Positions 53,499-63,571 are shown, counted from the first letter of the stretch. The stretch: DNA of 64,000 bases from Pseudomonas saponiphila (GCF_900105185.1 NZ_FNTJ01000002.1:1-64000), one strand, 5' to 3'. Made by a program: numbers and translations. Notes: generated by a model not told the origin, from the letters alone.

Positions 53499-56345
53499 AT
53501 GCCCCATACCCATGAAATCCGTCCCGTTCTGGATGAAGGAATCGATCGCAAGGTTCTCAGCCAACTGCGCACGCGCTTCCTGACCGTCAATCAAGGACGC
53601 CTGGCTCGGGCAATGGAGGGATTGTCGGCGCGCCAGCAACTGGTCCTCAACCTGCTACCGCTGTTCTTTCACGTCAATCACCCGCTGCTGCCCGGTTATG
53701 TCTCCGGCGCCACCCCGGCGGGGCTGTCCAACTATGAACCCGATCCACAGGCGCTGGCCGAAGCCCAGCGCCTGACCCGATCCTTTTCCTACAAGCCGCG
53801 CCATGGCAACCCGCCGCGGCCGATTCACGGGCTGTTTCTCATGGGCAGCCTGGGCACCCTGGCCCAGGCCGACCAGAGCGATATGGATGTCTGGGTTTGC
53901 CACGCCGCAGACTTGAGTGAAACCGAGCTGGCCGAACTGCAGAAGAAATGCCAGTTGCTGGAAGCCTGGGCCGCCAGCCAGGGCGCCGAAGCGCATTTCT
54001 TCCTGATCGAGCCCAGCCGCTTTGTCCGTGGCGAACGTGACACCCAGCTCAGTTCGGATGATTGCGGCACCACCCAGCATTACCTGCTACTGGACGAGTT
54101 CTACCGCACCGCCATCTGGCTGGCCGGACGCACGCCGCTCTGGTGGCTGGTGCCGGTGTACGAGGAGTCCCGCTATGAGCGCTACATCCACATCCTGCTC
54201 TCCAAGCGTTTCGTACCCGCCGAAGAGAATCTGGACCTGGGCCACCTGGCACGCATTCCACCCGGCGAGTTCATCGGGGCCGGACTCTGGCAGCTGTTCA
54301 AGGGCATCGAATCACCCTACAAATCGGTACTCAAGCTGCTGCTGATCGAGGTCTACGCCAGTGAACATCCCAGGGTCCAGTGCCTGAGCCTGCGCTTCAA
54401 GCAGGCGGTGTTCGCCAACCGCCTGGATCTGGACGAGCTCGACCCCTATATCGTGGTCTACCGGCGCATCGAGGAATACCTCAAGGCCCGGGGAGAGCCG
54501 GAACGACTGGAGCTGGTAAGACGCAGCCTGTACCTCAAGGTCAATCGCAAGCTCACCCATGGCAATGGCGCCCGCAGCCCGAACTGGCAGCGGGCCCTGC
54601 TGGAACGCCTGGCCAGCGAGTGGGGCTGGGACCAGCGCCAGCTGGCCCTGCTGGACAGTCGCAGTCAATGGAAAGTGCGCCAGGTCAGCAGCGAGCGCCG
54701 GGCCCTGGTCAACGAGCTCAACTACAGCTATCGCTTCCTGACCCAGTTCGCCCGCACCGAGCAGGCTGCCAGTCTGATCAACAAGCGCGATTTGAACGTG
54801 CTGGGCCGACGCCTGTACGCCGCCTTCGAACGCAAGGCCAGGAAGATCGAGTTCATCAACCCCGGCATTGCCCCGGACCTCGCGGAGGACACCCTGACCC
54901 TGGTGCAGTCGCCGAACAAGAAAGAACCGGGACAAACCTACTGGGGGCTGTACAACGGCAACCTGACCGCTCTGGAATCGGAACATTTCGCCCCGATCAA
55001 GCGCAGCCGGGAACTGCTGGAACTGCTCACCTGGTGCCATCGCAACGGGGTGATCGATAGCAGTACGCGCCTGGCTTTGCACCCTGGCAGCAGCGATCTG
55101 AGCGAGTTCGAACTGTTCAACCTGCTGGGCAGCCTGCAGCAGACCGTGGCCCTGCCGCTGGCCACGGTGGAGGACGACCAGCTACTGCACGCCAGCGTAC
55201 CCGGCGAGGTATTGATTCTGGTGAATGTCGGAGTCGACCCCCTCAAGCACCACCGCGACCTGAACATCCTCATGACCACCGAACGCACCGACTCCCTGAG
55301 CTACGCCGGGGTCCGGGAAAATCTGGTGCTGACCCTGGATCAGGTCACTCTCAATAGCTGGAACGAGGTCATGGTCGAGCGCTACGACGCCGAGCACGCA
55401 CTGCTCGATTGCCTGCGCGACTACCTGAACAGCCTGCCTGCCGGGCCCCAGCCGCGCCTGAGGGTCCGCTGCTTCTGCCACAACCGCGCGCAATTCATCG
55501 CCCGGCGAGTGGAGGAGCTGTTCGAAACCGCGCAGCACTTGTTGCTCAGCCAGCTCAACTACCGCTACCTGATCCAGGTGCAGCAGCACTATCACGTCCT
55601 GGAACTGGTGGCCGGCCAGGTCCGGCACAAGGCCATGGCCCATCCCGCCGCACTGCTGGAATACCTGGGCCAGGAACAGGCCTGCTACAGCCCCTTGCAC
55701 CTGGACCCAATGGCCCTGGAAGATCACGACCTGGCGCTGATCCTGCCCATGGGCCAGCCCGGCTGCATCCAGGTGTTCTACCGAATCGTCGACGAGCAGG
55801 CCGAGCTGTACCTGCTCGATGAGCACAATGCCCTGTGGCAGCAAACCCTGCCCTATCACGACGAGCAAAGCCTGCTGGTGCCACTGCAGCGTTTCCTGCA
55901 GTCGATTCTCTACCGTCGCGACGCGCTATTGCCGATGAGCAGCAGCCCAGGCGAGAAACCTTTGGACACACTCTACTTTCAGATATTGCCCTCGGGCAGC
56001 GGCCGAGCACGCCGGGTAGAGCCGCGCCCGGCGCCGCCGACGCCGGTCGACAAAGCCTTTTATGACGTGCAGGCGATCATCGGCAAGGCCGCACCGGGTC
56101 AGGTGCAAGTCTCGCTGTACTGCAATCAACGGGAGTTTTCCGAGCTGGAACATGGTGATCAGCTGTTTGGCGCAGTGGCTCAGGACATCGTCGCCCAGCG
56201 CCGCGAACCGCAGCGCTATCGCTGCTACATCACCGACCTGGATCTGTCCGGCCTGCTCGGCGATGGACAAAGCCCGAGCATTCTCTACCTGCGTTACAAG
56301 GCCAGCCTGGAGCGCGCGCTGAATGACGCGCTCGAGCAGGTCTAG
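53499..56345 (+). CDS. cyaA: Class I adenylate cyclase
   Basis: A 948-residue enterobacterial-type (class I) adenylate cyclase, making cAMP from ATP. The catalytic N-terminal half has the nucleotidyltransferase motif GLFLMGSLGTLAQADQSDMD with the DMD metal-binding aspartates, and GERDTQLSSDDCGTTQHYLL. The C-terminal half is the regulatory region. The ATG at 53499 begins PHTHEIRPVLDEGIDRKVL, typical for Pseudomonas. It is convergent with rnk, only 6 bases apart. Confidence 0.95.
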   Translation: MPHTHEIRPVLDEGIDRKVLSQLRTRFLTVNQGRLARAMEGLSARQQLVLNLLPLFFHVNHPLLPGYVSGATPAGLSNYEPDPQALAEAQRLTRSFSYKPRHGNPPRPIHGLFLMGSLGTLAQADQSDMDVWVCHAADLSETELAELQKKCQLLEAWAASQGAEAHFFLIEPSRFVRGERDTQLSSDDCGTTQHYLLLDEFYRTAIWLAGRTPLWWLVPVYEESRYERYIHILLSKRFVPAEENLDLGHLARIPPGEFIGAGLWQLFKGIESPYKSVLKLLLIEVYASEHPRVQCLSLRFKQAVFANRLDLDELDPYIVVYRRIEEYLKARGEPERLELVRRSLYLKVNRKLTHGNGARSPNWQRALLERLASEWGWDQRQLALLDSRSQWKVRQVSSERRALVNELNYSYRFLTQFARTEQAASLINKRDLNVLGRRLYAAFERKARKIEFINPGIAPDLAEDTLTLVQSPNKKEPGQTYWGLYNGNLTALESEHFAPIKRSRELLELLTWCHRNGVIDSSTRLALHPGSSDLSEFELFNLLGSLQQTVALPLATVEDDQLLHASVPGEVLILVNVGVDPLKHHRDLNILMTTERTDSLSYAGVRENLVLTLDQVTLNSWNEVMVERYDAEHALLDCLRDYLNSLPAGPQPRLRVRCFCHNRAQFIARRVEELFETAQHLLLSQLNYRYLIQVQQHYHVLELVAGQVRHKAMAHPAALLEYLGQEQACYSPLHLDPMALEDHDLALILPMGQPGCIQVFYRIVDEQAELYLLDEHNALWQQTLPYHDEQSLLVPLQRFLQSILYRRDALLPMSSSPGEKPLDTLYFQILPSGSGRARRVEPRPAPPTPVDKAFYDVQAIIGKAAPGQVQVSLYCNQREFSELEHGDQLFGAVAQDIVAQRREPQRYRCYITDLDLSGLLGDGQSPSILYLRYKASLERALNDALEQV

Positions 56346-56351
56346 GCGCGA

Positions 56352-56765
56352 TCAGAGGTGGTAGTCGCCGGCGGCTTCCGGCTGGTATTCCACTTCCAGT
56401 AGCGTCAGCTTCAGGGTCTTGCCGCCTGGAGCCGGCCAGTCGATGTATTGACCGACCTGCAGGCCCAGCAAGGCGCTGCCCACTGGCGCGAGGATCGAAA
56501 TCTTGCCCTCGTCGGCATTGGCGTCCTGTGGATAAACCAGAGTCAGGTGATAGTCCTTGCCGCTGCTTTCTTCACGGCAGTGCACACGCGAATTCATGGT
56601 GACGACACCGGCCGGAACTTCATCGTGACCCACCAGCGTTTCGGCACGATCCAACTCGGTTTGCAGTGCAATGACGCCTGGCAGCGAGTCGTCCAGGCTG
56701 TCGATCAGACGCTCCAGACGTTGTACGTCAAGGCGGGTAAGGATGATGGATGGTGCAGTACTCAT
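56352..56765 (-). CDS. rnk: Nucleoside diphosphate kinase regulator Rnk
   Basis: A 137-residue GreA/GreB-like protein without the long GreA coiled coil. The N-terminus is a short helical pair (LDVQRLERLIDSLDDSLPGV). The C-terminal FKBP-like domain shows VVTMNSRVHCREESSGKDY, KISILAPVGSALLGLQVGQ and DWPAPGG. Rnk binds RNA polymerase in E. coli and affects nucleoside diphosphate kinase levels and, in Pseudomonas, alginate. The ending QPEAAGDYHL is typical. Convergent with cyaA. Confidence 0.93.
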   Translation of the reverse strand: MSTAPSIILTRLDVQRLERLIDSLDDSLPGVIALQTELDRAETLVGHDEVPAGVVTMNSRVHCREESSGKDYHLTLVYPQDANADEGKISILAPVGSALLGLQVGQYIDWPAPGGKTLKLTLLEVEYQPEAAGDYHL

Positions 56766-56806
56766 GATCCTGGCTGACTCCTATTTTTTCTGCACAAAAA
56801 AGCAAA

Positions 56807-56830
56807 ACCCCGCCAAATAAGACGGGGTTC
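56807..56830 (-). terminator. Terminator of the cyaY-DUF1289 unit
   Basis: On the minus strand AACCCCGTC pairs (one wobble) with GGCGGGGTT, followed by TTGCTTTTTT. It lies between the DUF1289 stop and the rnk start and ends the upstream cyaY transcript. Confidence 0.8.
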
Positions 56831-56907
56831 TCACCGGCCTCGATGTAGCGAGGCGAAGCCGGACACTATCACAGCACACTGAATAAACAAACCGTACAAG
56901 TACGAAC

Positions 56908-57141
56908 CTAGCGGCCCTCCGCGGCCACGCTCTGCTTGCGCAGCAACGCCTGGGCGCAGATCACTCGCCGGCGCTGATCATCGGCCGAGCGCCATTCGCG
57001 AATGTCCTCCACATGACGAAAGCAGCCGCGACAGACCTTCTGCTCATCAAGACGGCACAGGCTGATGCACGGCGAACTCACCGCCGGACTGACGTTGCTG
57101 TAGAGAGGCTTGGGCGGGCGCACGGCAGCGGGCTCGGTCAC
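56908..57141 (-). CDS. DUF1289 family protein
   Basis: A 77-residue protein with the cysteine motif of DUF1289 (SSPCISLCRLDEQKVCRGCF, then RHVEDIREW), which may bind a metal. I choose the GTG at 57141: it lies 4 bases after the cyaY stop, is preceded by a purine-rich GAAGGG, and gives the family-length protein. The longer frame upstream is only cyaY in another frame. Function unknown. It forms a small operon with cyaY. Confidence 0.78.
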   Translation of the reverse strand: MTEPAAVRPPKPLYSNVSPAVSSPCISLCRLDEQKVCRGCFRHVEDIREWRSADDQRRRVICAQALLRKQSVAAEGR

Positions 57142-57145
57142 GATC

Positions 57146-57478
57146 TCAAAGCCCTTCGAACTCAAGCTTGATGTCCGCCTGTTCGAAGACGATGCGTTCC
57201 AGCATCTCGCCCAACTGCTCCTCGCTCTTGTCGCACATCCAGCGTTCGCTTTCCTCGTCGTAGTCGAAGTGGAAACCACCGGATCGGGCCGCCAGCCACA
57301 GTTGGCGCAGAGGTTCCTGGCGGCTGAAGATCACCTGGCTGCCGTTGTCGAACTTGACGGTGAGCACACCGGCCGAGTTTTCCAGGTCGATGTCCAGGTC
57401 GCTCTCATCGAAAATATCCTCCAGCGTCTGCTGGGTAGCGTCCACCAGGTCGTGAAAACGGGCTTCGGTCAAACTCAT
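57146..57478 (-). CDS. cyaY: Iron-sulfur assembly protein CyaY (frataxin)
   Basis: A 110-residue bacterial frataxin. The acidic helix 1 (LVDATQQTLEDIFDESDLDI) binds iron, followed by the beta-sheet (GVLTVKFDNGSQVIFSRQEP with LRQLWLAARSGGFHFDY) and the closing helix. CyaY regulates iron-sulfur cluster assembly on IscS. It is divergent from the lptM-lysA-dapF unit, as in P. aeruginosa (PA5275). Confidence 0.95.
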   Translation of the reverse strand: MSLTEARFHDLVDATQQTLEDIFDESDLDIDLENSAGVLTVKFDNGSQVIFSRQEPLRQLWLAARSGGFHFDYDEESERWMCDKSEEQLGEMLERIVFEQADIKLEFEGL

Positions 57479-57717
57479 TGCGGGAACCTCGAATAGTGTC
57501 TACTCACGCTCAAGCGCCGCAAGATACGGGCGCTCCCCGGCGAATGCAAAGGATACCGAACAGGCGGACAAATGCGACGCCCATTGCGCCGCCAGCCATC
57601 CAAACTCCCTGAACGGGGCCTGGCAAAGGCCCGCTGGACGGGAGTTACGCTGCATAGGCAAGCTGCCGGGTGGCCGGTATACTCGGGCGCAATTTACGCA
57701 TTCTCAAGGATTTCGCC

Positions 57718-57876
57718 ATGAAGCGCCTGATCTCTTCCCTCGCTGCGCTCGTCGCGGTTGCCTGCCTTGTTACTGCCTGTGGCCAGAAAGGCCCGCTGTA
57801 TCTGCCTGATGACAGCAAATCCCCTGAAGAGCAGGCCAAGTCGCAATCGAAGTCGCACAAGCACGACACCTACTAA
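57718..57876 (+). CDS. lptM: LPS-assembly lipoprotein LptM (LppL)
   Basis: A 52-residue lipoprotein: signal MKRLISSLAALVAVACLVTA with cysteine at the lipobox (VTAC), then the highly conserved GQKGPLYLPDD. The LptM family (formerly YifL, LppL in Pseudomonas) helps oxidative maturation of the LptD outer-membrane translocon. The ATG at 57718 is fixed by the signal peptide and has CAAGGA 9 bases upstream. It lies 9 bases before lysA, and lysA, dapF and xerC follow. Confidence 0.9.
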   Translation: MKRLISSLAALVAVACLVTACGQKGPLYLPDDSKSPEEQAKSQSKSHKHDTY

Positions 57877-57885
57877 GGGCTCACC

Positions 57886-59133
57886 ATGGACGCTTTCAAC
57901 TACCGCGACGGTGAGCTGTTCGCGGAAGGCGTAGCCCTGTCCGCCATTGCCGAGCGTTTCGGCACGCCGACCTACGTCTATTCCCGAGCACATATCGAGG
58001 CCCAGTACCTGGCTTATGCCGAGGCGCTTGCCGGCATGCCGCATCTGGTCTGCTTCGCGGTAAAGGCCAACTCCAACCTGGGCGTGCTGAATGTCCTGGC
58101 CCGCCTGGGCGCAGGGTTCGATATCGTCTCCCGGGGCGAACTGGAGCGGGTCCTGGCCGCTGGCGGCCAGGCCGACAAGATCGTCTTTTCCGGTGTCGGC
58201 AAGACCCGTGACGACATGCGTCGCGCCCTGCAAGTCGGCGTCCATTGCTTCAACGTCGAATCCGCCGAAGAACTGGAACGCCTGCAACAGGTGGCCGCCG
58301 AGCTGGGAGTTCGCGCGCCGATATCGCTGCGGGTCAACCCCGACGTCGACGCCGGCACCCACCCCTACATCTCCACCGGACTCAAGGAAAACAAGTTCGG
58401 CATCGACATTGCGACGGCCGAGGATGTGTACATCCGCGCCGCGCAGCTGCCGAACCTGGAGATCGTCGGAGTCGACTGCCATATCGGCTCGCAACTGACC
58501 ACCCTGGAACCCTTCATCGACGCCCTCGACCGCCTGCTGGAGCTGGTGGATCGCCTTGGCGAATGCGGCATCTATCTGCGCCACATCGATCTGGGTGGCG
58601 GCCTGGGCGTGCGGTATCGCGACGAAGAACCACCACTGGCCGCCGACTACGTCAAGGCCGTGCGCCAGCGCCTGGACGGCCGTGACCTGGCCCTGGTGTT
58701 CGAACCGGGCCGTTTCATCGTCGCCAACGCCGGCGTGCTGCTGACCCGGGTCGAGTACCTCAAGCACACCGAACACAAGGATTTCGCCATCGTCGACGGC
58801 GCCATGAACGACCTGATCCGCCCGGCGCTGTACCAGGCCTGGATGGACGTCAGCGCCGTGCAACCACGCGACGCCGAACCCCGTACCTACGACATCGTCG
58901 GCCCGATCTGTGAAACCGGCGACTTCCTCGCCAAGGAACGCTCCCTGGCCCTGGCCGAGGGCGACCTGCTGGCGGTGCATTCCGCTGGCGCCTATGGTTT
59001 CGTCATGAGCTCGAACTACAACACCCGCGGCCGTGCCGCTGAAGTGCTGGTCGATGGCGACCAGGCTGTTGAAGTGCGTCGCCGCGAGACGGTGGCCGAG
59101 TTATTCGCTGGCGAAAGCCTGCTGCCGGAGTAA
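57886..59133 (+). CDS. lysA: Diaminopimelate decarboxylase
   Basis: A 415-residue PLP enzyme (fold III) for the final step of lysine synthesis. The PLP lysine K60 is in [13 protein letters not shown]. Other marks are the HIGSQ motif ([14 protein letters not shown]), [20 protein letters not shown] and the active-site [14 protein letters not shown]. It is second in the lptM-lysA-dapF unit, with dapF starting 4 bases after its stop. Confidence 0.97.
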   Translation: MDAFNYRDGELFAEGVALSAIAERFGTPTYVYSRAHIEAQYLAYAEALAGMPHLVCFAVKANSNLGVLNVLARLGAGFDIVSRGELERVLAAGGQADKIVFSGVGKTRDDMRRALQVGVHCFNVESAEELERLQQVAAELGVRAPISLRVNPDVDAGTHPYISTGLKENKFGIDIATAEDVYIRAAQLPNLEIVGVDCHIGSQLTTLEPFIDALDRLLELVDRLGECGIYLRHIDLGGGLGVRYRDEEPPLAADYVKAVRQRLDGRDLALVFEPGRFIVANAGVLLTRVEYLKHTEHKDFAIVDGAMNDLIRPALYQAWMDVSAVQPRDAEPRTYDIVGPICETGDFLAKERSLALAEGDLLAVHSAGAYGFVMSSNYNTRGRAAEVLVDGDQAVEVRRRETVAELFAGESLLPE

Positions 59134-59137
59134 GACC

Positions 59138-59968
59138 ATGCTGCTGCGTTTTACCAAGATGCACGGCCTGGGCAATGACTTCATGGTTCTCGACCTGGTC
59201 AGCCAGCACGCGCATATTCTGCCCAAGCACGCCAAGCAATGGGGTGATCGCAACACCGGGATCGGCTTCGATCAGTTGCTGATCGTCGAGGCCCCGAGCA
59301 ACCCGGACGTGGATTTCCGTTATCGGATCTTCAACTCCGATGGTTCCGAAGTGGAACAGTGCGGCAACGGTGCCCGCTGCTTCGCCCGCTTCGTGCTGGA
59401 CAAGCGCCTGACCACCAAGCGCCAGATCCGCGTCGAGACCAAGAGTGGCGTGATCGAACTGGACGTGCGCAACGACGGTCAGATCAGCGTCAACATGGGG
59501 GCGCCACGCCTGGTGCCGGCGGATATCCCGTTCCAGGCACCGGCCCAGGCCAACAGCTACACGCTGGACGTCGATGGCGTCCAGGTCGAGCTGGCCGCCG
59601 TGTCCATGGGCAACCCCCACGCCGTGCTGCGGGTGGATGACATCAACAGCGCGCCGGTGCACGAGCTGGGGCCGAAGATCGAGCATCACCCGCGCTTCCC
59701 GGCGCGGGTCAATGTCGGTTTTCTCCAGGTGCTGGACCGTCAGCGCGCGCAATTGCGGGTCTGGGAACGCGGCGCCGGGGAAACCCAGGCCTGCGGCACC
59801 GGTGCCTGCGCAGCAGCAGTGGCCGCGATCAGCCAGGGGTGGATGGATTCGCCACTATTGATCGACCTGCCAGGCGGACGCCTGTCCATCGAATGGGCAG
59901 GTCCAGGCCAACCGGTGATGATGACCGGCCCGGCAGTACGCGTATACGAAGGACAGGTGCGTCTTTAA
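59138..59968 (+). CDS. dapF: Diaminopimelate epimerase
   Basis: A 276-residue cofactor-independent epimerase that converts LL- to meso-diaminopimelate. The two catalytic cysteines are visible: C75 in EQCGNGARC and C219 in QACGTGAC. It has the usual start [18 protein letters not shown]. The ATG at 59138 is 4 bases after the lysA stop; the frame upstream lies within lysA. DUF484 and xerC genes follow closely, an arrangement kept in many gamma-proteobacteria. Confidence 0.97.
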   Translation: MLLRFTKMHGLGNDFMVLDLVSQHAHILPKHAKQWGDRNTGIGFDQLLIVEAPSNPDVDFRYRIFNSDGSEVEQCGNGARCFARFVLDKRLTTKRQIRVETKSGVIELDVRNDGQISVNMGAPRLVPADIPFQAPAQANSYTLDVDGVQVELAAVSMGNPHAVLRVDDINSAPVHELGPKIEHHPRFPARVNVGFLQVLDRQRAQLRVWERGAGETQACGTGACAAAVAAISQGWMDSPLLIDLPGGRLSIEWAGPGQPVMMTGPAVRVYEGQVRL

Positions 59969-59981
59969 GTGAGCGAAACCC

Positions 59982-60707
59982 ATGACTGATCAGCCCCAGG
60001 CTCCCGCCGCAAAGCCCGACCCAACGCCTTCTGCCGACCTGGACGCAGCCGCCGTCGCTGCGTACCTGGAGGCCCATCCGGACTTCTTCGTCGACCACGA
60101 CGAGTTGCTCCCGGCCATGCGCATTCCGCACCAGCGCGGCGATACCGTGTCGCTGGTGGAGCGACAGATGAAGATCCTGCGCGAGCGCAACATCGAGATG
60201 CGCCATCGCCTGTCGCAACTGATGGATGTAGCCCGGGACAACGACCGCCTGTTCGACAAGACCCGCCGCCTGATTCTCGCGCTGATGGACGCCAGCAGCC
60301 TGGAAGAAGTGGTGATGAGTGTCGAGGACAGCCTGCGCCAGGACTTCCAGGTGCCCTTCGTCAGCCTGATCCTGTTCAGCGACAACGCGATGCCGGTGGG
60401 TCGCTGGGTCTCGGCGGCCGAAGCCCAGGGCGCCATCGGCGGCCTGCTGTCTGAAGGCAAGAGTGTCAGCGGCAACCTGCGCGAACATGAGCTGGACTTC
60501 CTCTTCGGCGAAGAACAGCGCAAGCAGATCGGCTCCACCGCGGTGGTCGCCCTGGCGCATCAGGGCATGCATGGCGTCCTGGCCATTGCCAGCCGTGATC
60601 CGCAGCACTACAAGAGCTCGGTCGGCACCCTGTTCCTCAACTACATCGCCGAAGTCACCGGCCGGGTTCTGCCGCGCTTCACCCACTCGCTACGCTCGGT
60701 ACGCTGA
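59982..60707 (+). CDS. DUF484 family protein (GAF-like)
   Basis: A 241-residue cytosolic protein of the DUF484 family. An alanine/proline-rich start is followed by [20 protein letters not shown], a helical linker ([20 protein letters not shown]) and a GAF-like domain. The family lies between dapF and xerC in many gamma-proteobacteria, and its role is unknown; a link with XerC is guessed from context. Start 13 bases after dapF; xerC begins 2 bases after its stop. Confidence 0.9.
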   Translation: MTDQPQAPAAKPDPTPSADLDAAAVAAYLEAHPDFFVDHDELLPAMRIPHQRGDTVSLVERQMKILRERNIEMRHRLSQLMDVARDNDRLFDKTRRLILALMDASSLEEVVMSVEDSLRQDFQVPFVSLILFSDNAMPVGRWVSAAEAQGAIGGLLSEGKSVSGNLREHELDFLFGEEQRKQIGSTAVVALAHQGMHGVLAIASRDPQHYKSSVGTLFLNYIAEVTGRVLPRFTHSLRSVR

Positions 60708-60709
60708 CC

Positions 60710-61606
60710 ATGCAGCAGCAGCTGGATGCCTACTGCGCGCACCTGCGCAGTGAGCGCCAGGTGTCGCCCCATACCCTGCTGGCCTATCGACGCGACCTCG
60801 ACAAGGTACTGGGGTTTTGCGAGAAACAGCAGGTCCGCAGCTGGACCGACCTGGATGTCCAGGGCCTGCGCAGCATGATCGCCCGCCTGCACCAGCAGGG
60901 TCAGTCGTCCCGCAGCCTGGCACGCCTGCTGTCCGCAGTGCGCGGGCTCTATCACTATCTGAACCGCGAAGGGCTGTGCGATCACGACCCGGCCAACGGC
61001 CTGGCGCCGCCCAAGGGCGAGCGTCGCCTGCCCAAGACCCTGGACACCGATCGCGCCCTGCAACTGCTCGATGGCGCAGTGGAAGATGACTTCCTGGCCC
61101 ATCGCGACCAGGCGATCCTGGAGCTGTTCTACTCCTGTGGGCTGCGTCTTTCCGAACTGACCAGCCTTAACCTTGAGCAACTGGATCTGGCGGACGGGCT
61201 GGTGCAGGTGCTGGGCAAGGGCAGCAAGACCCGCGTGCTGCCCGTGGGCAAAAAGGCCCGGGAGGCCCTGGCCCTGTGGCTGCCACTGCGTGCCCTGAGC
61301 AACCCGCCGGACGGAGCCCTGTTCGTCAGTCAAAAGGGCCGGCGCCTGGGGCCGCGCGCCATCCAACTGCGGGTCAAGGCCGCCGGTGAGCGCGAGCTGG
61401 GGCAGAACCTGCATCCGCACATGCTGCGTCATTCCTTTGCCAGCCACCTGCTGGAATCGTCCCAGGACCTGCGCGCCGTGCAGGAGTTGCTGGGGCATTC
61501 GGACATCAAGACCACACAGATCTACACCCACCTGGACTTCCAGCACCTGGCAGCGGTCTACGACAGCGCCCACCCTCGGGCCAAACGCAACAAAGGCGGT
61601 GAGTAA
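60710..61606 (+). CDS. xerC: Tyrosine recombinase XerC
   Basis: A 298-residue recombinase that resolves chromosome dimers at dif with XerD. The N-terminal SAM-like core-binding domain (residues 1-95) is followed by the catalytic domain with all active residues visible: R146 (CGLRLSEL), K170 (VLGKGSKTR), H237 and R240 (HMLRHSFA), H263 (LLGHSD) and Y272 (QIYTHL). Standard length. It overlaps the HAD gene by one base (TAATG). Known as sss in pseudomonads, where it also affects root colonisation and phase variation. Confidence 0.97.
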   Translation: MQQQLDAYCAHLRSERQVSPHTLLAYRRDLDKVLGFCEKQQVRSWTDLDVQGLRSMIARLHQQGQSSRSLARLLSAVRGLYHYLNREGLCDHDPANGLAPPKGERRLPKTLDTDRALQLLDGAVEDDFLAHRDQAILELFYSCGLRLSELTSLNLEQLDLADGLVQVLGKGSKTRVLPVGKKAREALALWLPLRALSNPPDGALFVSQKGRRLGPRAIQLRVKAAGERELGQNLHPHMLRHSFASHLLESSQDLRAVQELLGHSDIKTTQIYTHLDFQHLAAVYDSAHPRAKRNKGGE

Positions 61607-62301
61607 TGACCATCAAACTGATCACCTTCGACCTTGATGACACCCTCTGGGACACCGCTCCGGTGATCGTCAGCGCCGAAGCCACCCTGCGTCAGTGGCT
61701 GACCGAGCATGCACCGAATCTCGGCGGCGTGCCGGTGGAGCATCTGTGGGCCATTCGCGAACGCGTGCTGCTCGAACAACCGCACCTCAAGTACCGGATC
61801 AGCGCCCTGCGCCGCCAGGTGCTGTTCCATGCCCTGGAAGAGGCCGGGTACGAGCACAGCCAAGCCAGCCAGCTGGCCGATCAGAGCTTCGAAGTATTCC
61901 TGCACGCGCGGCATCAGTTGGAGATCTTTCCCGAGGTGCTGCCGACCCTGGAAGCCCTGGCCAATCACTTCGCCCTGGGGGTGGTCACCAACGGCAATGC
62001 CGACGTGCGCCGCCTGGGCCTGGCGGACTACTTCAAGTTCGCCCTGTGCGCCGAAGACATCGGGGTCGCCAAGCCGGATGCCCGGCTGTTCCATGAAGCC
62101 CTGCAGCGCGGTGGCGCAACGGCCGATACCGCCGTGCATATCGGCGATCACCCGGGCGACGACATTGCCGGCGCCCAGCAGGCGGGCCTGCGTGCGATCT
62201 GGTTCAACCCCAACGGCAAGACCTGGGAAGCCGAGCGCGCGCCAGACGCCGAGATCCGCAGCCTGATTGAACTGCCACGACTGCTGGCCAGCTGGAAATA
62301 A
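61606..62301 (+). CDS. HAD-family hydrolase (YigB-like)
   Basis: A 231-residue HAD phosphatase with motif I FDLDDTLWD (D9 nucleophile, D11), motif II VVTNGNAD, motif III lysine (GVAKPDARLF) and motif IV GDHPGDDIAGAQ. This matches YigB-type (5-amino-6-(5-phospho-D-ribitylamino)uracil or FMN phosphatase) proteins found after xerC in E. coli and Pseudomonas. The substrate is inferred only. The start shares a base with the xerC stop, so it is translated together with xerC. Confidence 0.9.
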   Translation: MTIKLITFDLDDTLWDTAPVIVSAEATLRQWLTEHAPNLGGVPVEHLWAIRERVLLEQPHLKYRISALRRQVLFHALEEAGYEHSQASQLADQSFEVFLHARHQLEIFPEVLPTLEALANHFALGVVTNGNADVRRLGLADYFKFALCAEDIGVAKPDARLFHEALQRGGATADTAVHIGDHPGDDIAGAQQAGLRAIWFNPNGKTWEAERAPDAEIRSLIELPRLLASWK

Positions 62302-62315
62302 GGCAGCGGCTTGCA

Positions 62316-62385
62316 GCCTCAAGCCTCAAGCCTCAAGCCTCAAGCCTCAAGCCTCAAGCCTCAAGCCTCAAGCCTCAAGCCTCAA
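62316..62385. repeat. Perfect heptamer tandem array (GCCTCAA x 10)
   Basis: Ten exact head-to-tail copies of GCCTCAA occupy 62316-62385, starting 15 bases after the HAD gene stop. A degenerate continuation with GCTTGAAGCT-like strings follows to about 62445. It lies outside genes, before the shared terminator. Confidence 0.97.
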
Positions 62386-62460
62386 GCTGCCAGTTTCGGG
62401 ACCCGGCTTTCAAACCTGAAGCTTGTAGCTTGCCGCTTGAAGCTGCTTTTCTTCCGCCCA

Positions 62461-62493
62461 TGAAAAAGCCCGCAGCGACGGCGGGCTTTTTCA
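62461..62493. terminator. Bidirectional terminator between HAD gene and sutA
   Basis: TGAAAAAGCCCGC (62461-62473) is the exact complement of GCGGGCTTTTTCA (62481-62493) around a 7-base loop, with A- and T-runs included. It serves both convergent genes. Confidence 0.93.
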
Positions 62494-62511
62494 GCAAGCA
62501 AGTAGCAAGGC

Positions 62512-62835
62512 TCAGATAGGCCGGCTGCCGTACTTGTTATCAGGCTTCTTGGGCGGATCGGCGACCACATTGGCCTCGACTTCCTGCACTTTACCGCCAC
62601 GGGCCAGGAACTCTTCCATGGCACGCGCCAGTGCATCACGCTCCTTGTTCTTGGCTTCGACACTTGGCAGCTCGTCTACCGAGACAGCAGCCTTGGCCTT
62701 GCCTTTGGCGGTCGGAGCAGGAACATCACTGCCATCGTCTTCCACCACATCGTCGGCGGCCGCTTCAAGACCTTCTTCGGTATCGTCTTCGTCACCTACT
62801 TCGAGGTCGTCGTTTTCCAGATCATCGTCGCTCAT
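62512..62835 (-). CDS. sutA: RNA polymerase-binding regulator SutA
   Basis: A 107-residue, strongly acidic protein (SDDDLENDDLEVGDEDDTEE), with a central helical part (KNKERDALARAMEEFLARGG) and ending DNKYGSRPI. This matches SutA, described in P. aeruginosa as an RNA polymerase-binding protein with disordered tails that raises ribosomal and maintenance gene expression in slow growth. It is alone, ending at the shared terminator. Identification rests on the sequence pattern and its place near amtB. Confidence 0.85.
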   Translation of the reverse strand: MSDDDLENDDLEVGDEDDTEEGLEAAADDVVEDDGSDVPAPTAKGKAKAAVSVDELPSVEAKNKERDALARAMEEFLARGGKVQEVEANVVADPPKKPDNKYGSRPI

Positions 62836-62937
62836 GTTCTACCTCATGACTTGCGAAAAGCAGATTAGTTATAGCCCAGCTGCGCCGACTGTCGAAGGCC
62901 GCCGGAAAAAAATCAACGTCCACTGATACTCAGCGGC

Positions 62938-63363
62938 TTATGCCCTATCACCCTGCAGGGTGGCAAGGACTTTGCGAGCACCGCCATGATCGCGATGCTC
63001 GCCCAGATAAACACCTTGCCAGGTGCCTAGCGCCAAGCGTCCCGCCGCTACCGGCAAAGTCAGCTGACAGCCTAGCAAACTGGCCTTGAAGTGCGCCGGA
63101 AGGTCGTCTTCGCCTTCGTCGTCATGTTCGTACCCGGCCATGCCTTGAGGCACCAGGGTGTTGAAGAAACGCTCGAAGTCACGCCGGACCGCCGGATCGG
63201 CGTTCTCGTTGATGGTCAACGAGGCCGAGGTATGTTGCAGCCATAAATGCAGCAGACCAACCCGACACGCCCTCAACTCGGGCAGGCCGGCGAGCAACTC
63301 GTCCGTCACCAGGTGAAAGCCCCGGGGCCTGGCCCGCAGGGTAATCAGGGTCTGCTGCCACAT
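62938..63363 (-). CDS. YjbQ (secondary thiamine-phosphate synthase) family protein
   Basis: A 141-residue protein of the UPF0047/YjbQ family. It has [51 protein letters not shown] and the final [17 protein letters not shown], containing the conserved histidines. Some members can make thiamine phosphate weakly; the true role is unknown. I choose the ATG at 63363 (MWQQTLITL) because GGAG lies 6 bases before it, rather than the in-frame ATG 12 bases upstream. Confidence 0.87.
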   Translation of the reverse strand: MWQQTLITLRARPRGFHLVTDELLAGLPELRACRVGLLHLWLQHTSASLTINENADPAVRRDFERFFNTLVPQGMAGYEHDDEGEDDLPAHFKASLLGCQLTLPVAAGRLALGTWQGVYLGEHRDHGGARKVLATLQGDRA

Positions 63364-63531
63364 ACCGATCTCCACGCTTCGGCGCGCATTCTAGCGCGCT
63401 CAGTGAAAAAACAAAGCGCCGAATAATCCTGCTTTGGTGTAAGCATTTGTCCTGCCGGAAATTGCCACGACAAACACGCCAATGCTTGTCGGAAAATCCT
63501 TTCAGCCGTTCTCGACGACAAATGCCAGGCA

Positions 63532-63563
63532 AAAAAATGCCCGGCCGGAGCCGGGCTTTTTTC
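63532..63563. terminator. Terminator of amtB
   Basis: GCCCGGC (63539-63545) pairs with GCCGGGC (63550-63556) around CGGA, with A-run on the left and T-run on the right, so it works in both directions. It lies just after the amtB stop on the minus strand. Confidence 0.88.
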
Positions 63564-63571
63564 CTACGCGA

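Noticed and set aside
62316..62385. Heptamer array as a CRISPR
   Set aside because: Units are only 7 bases with no spacers and no cas genes nearby; it is a simple tandem repeat.
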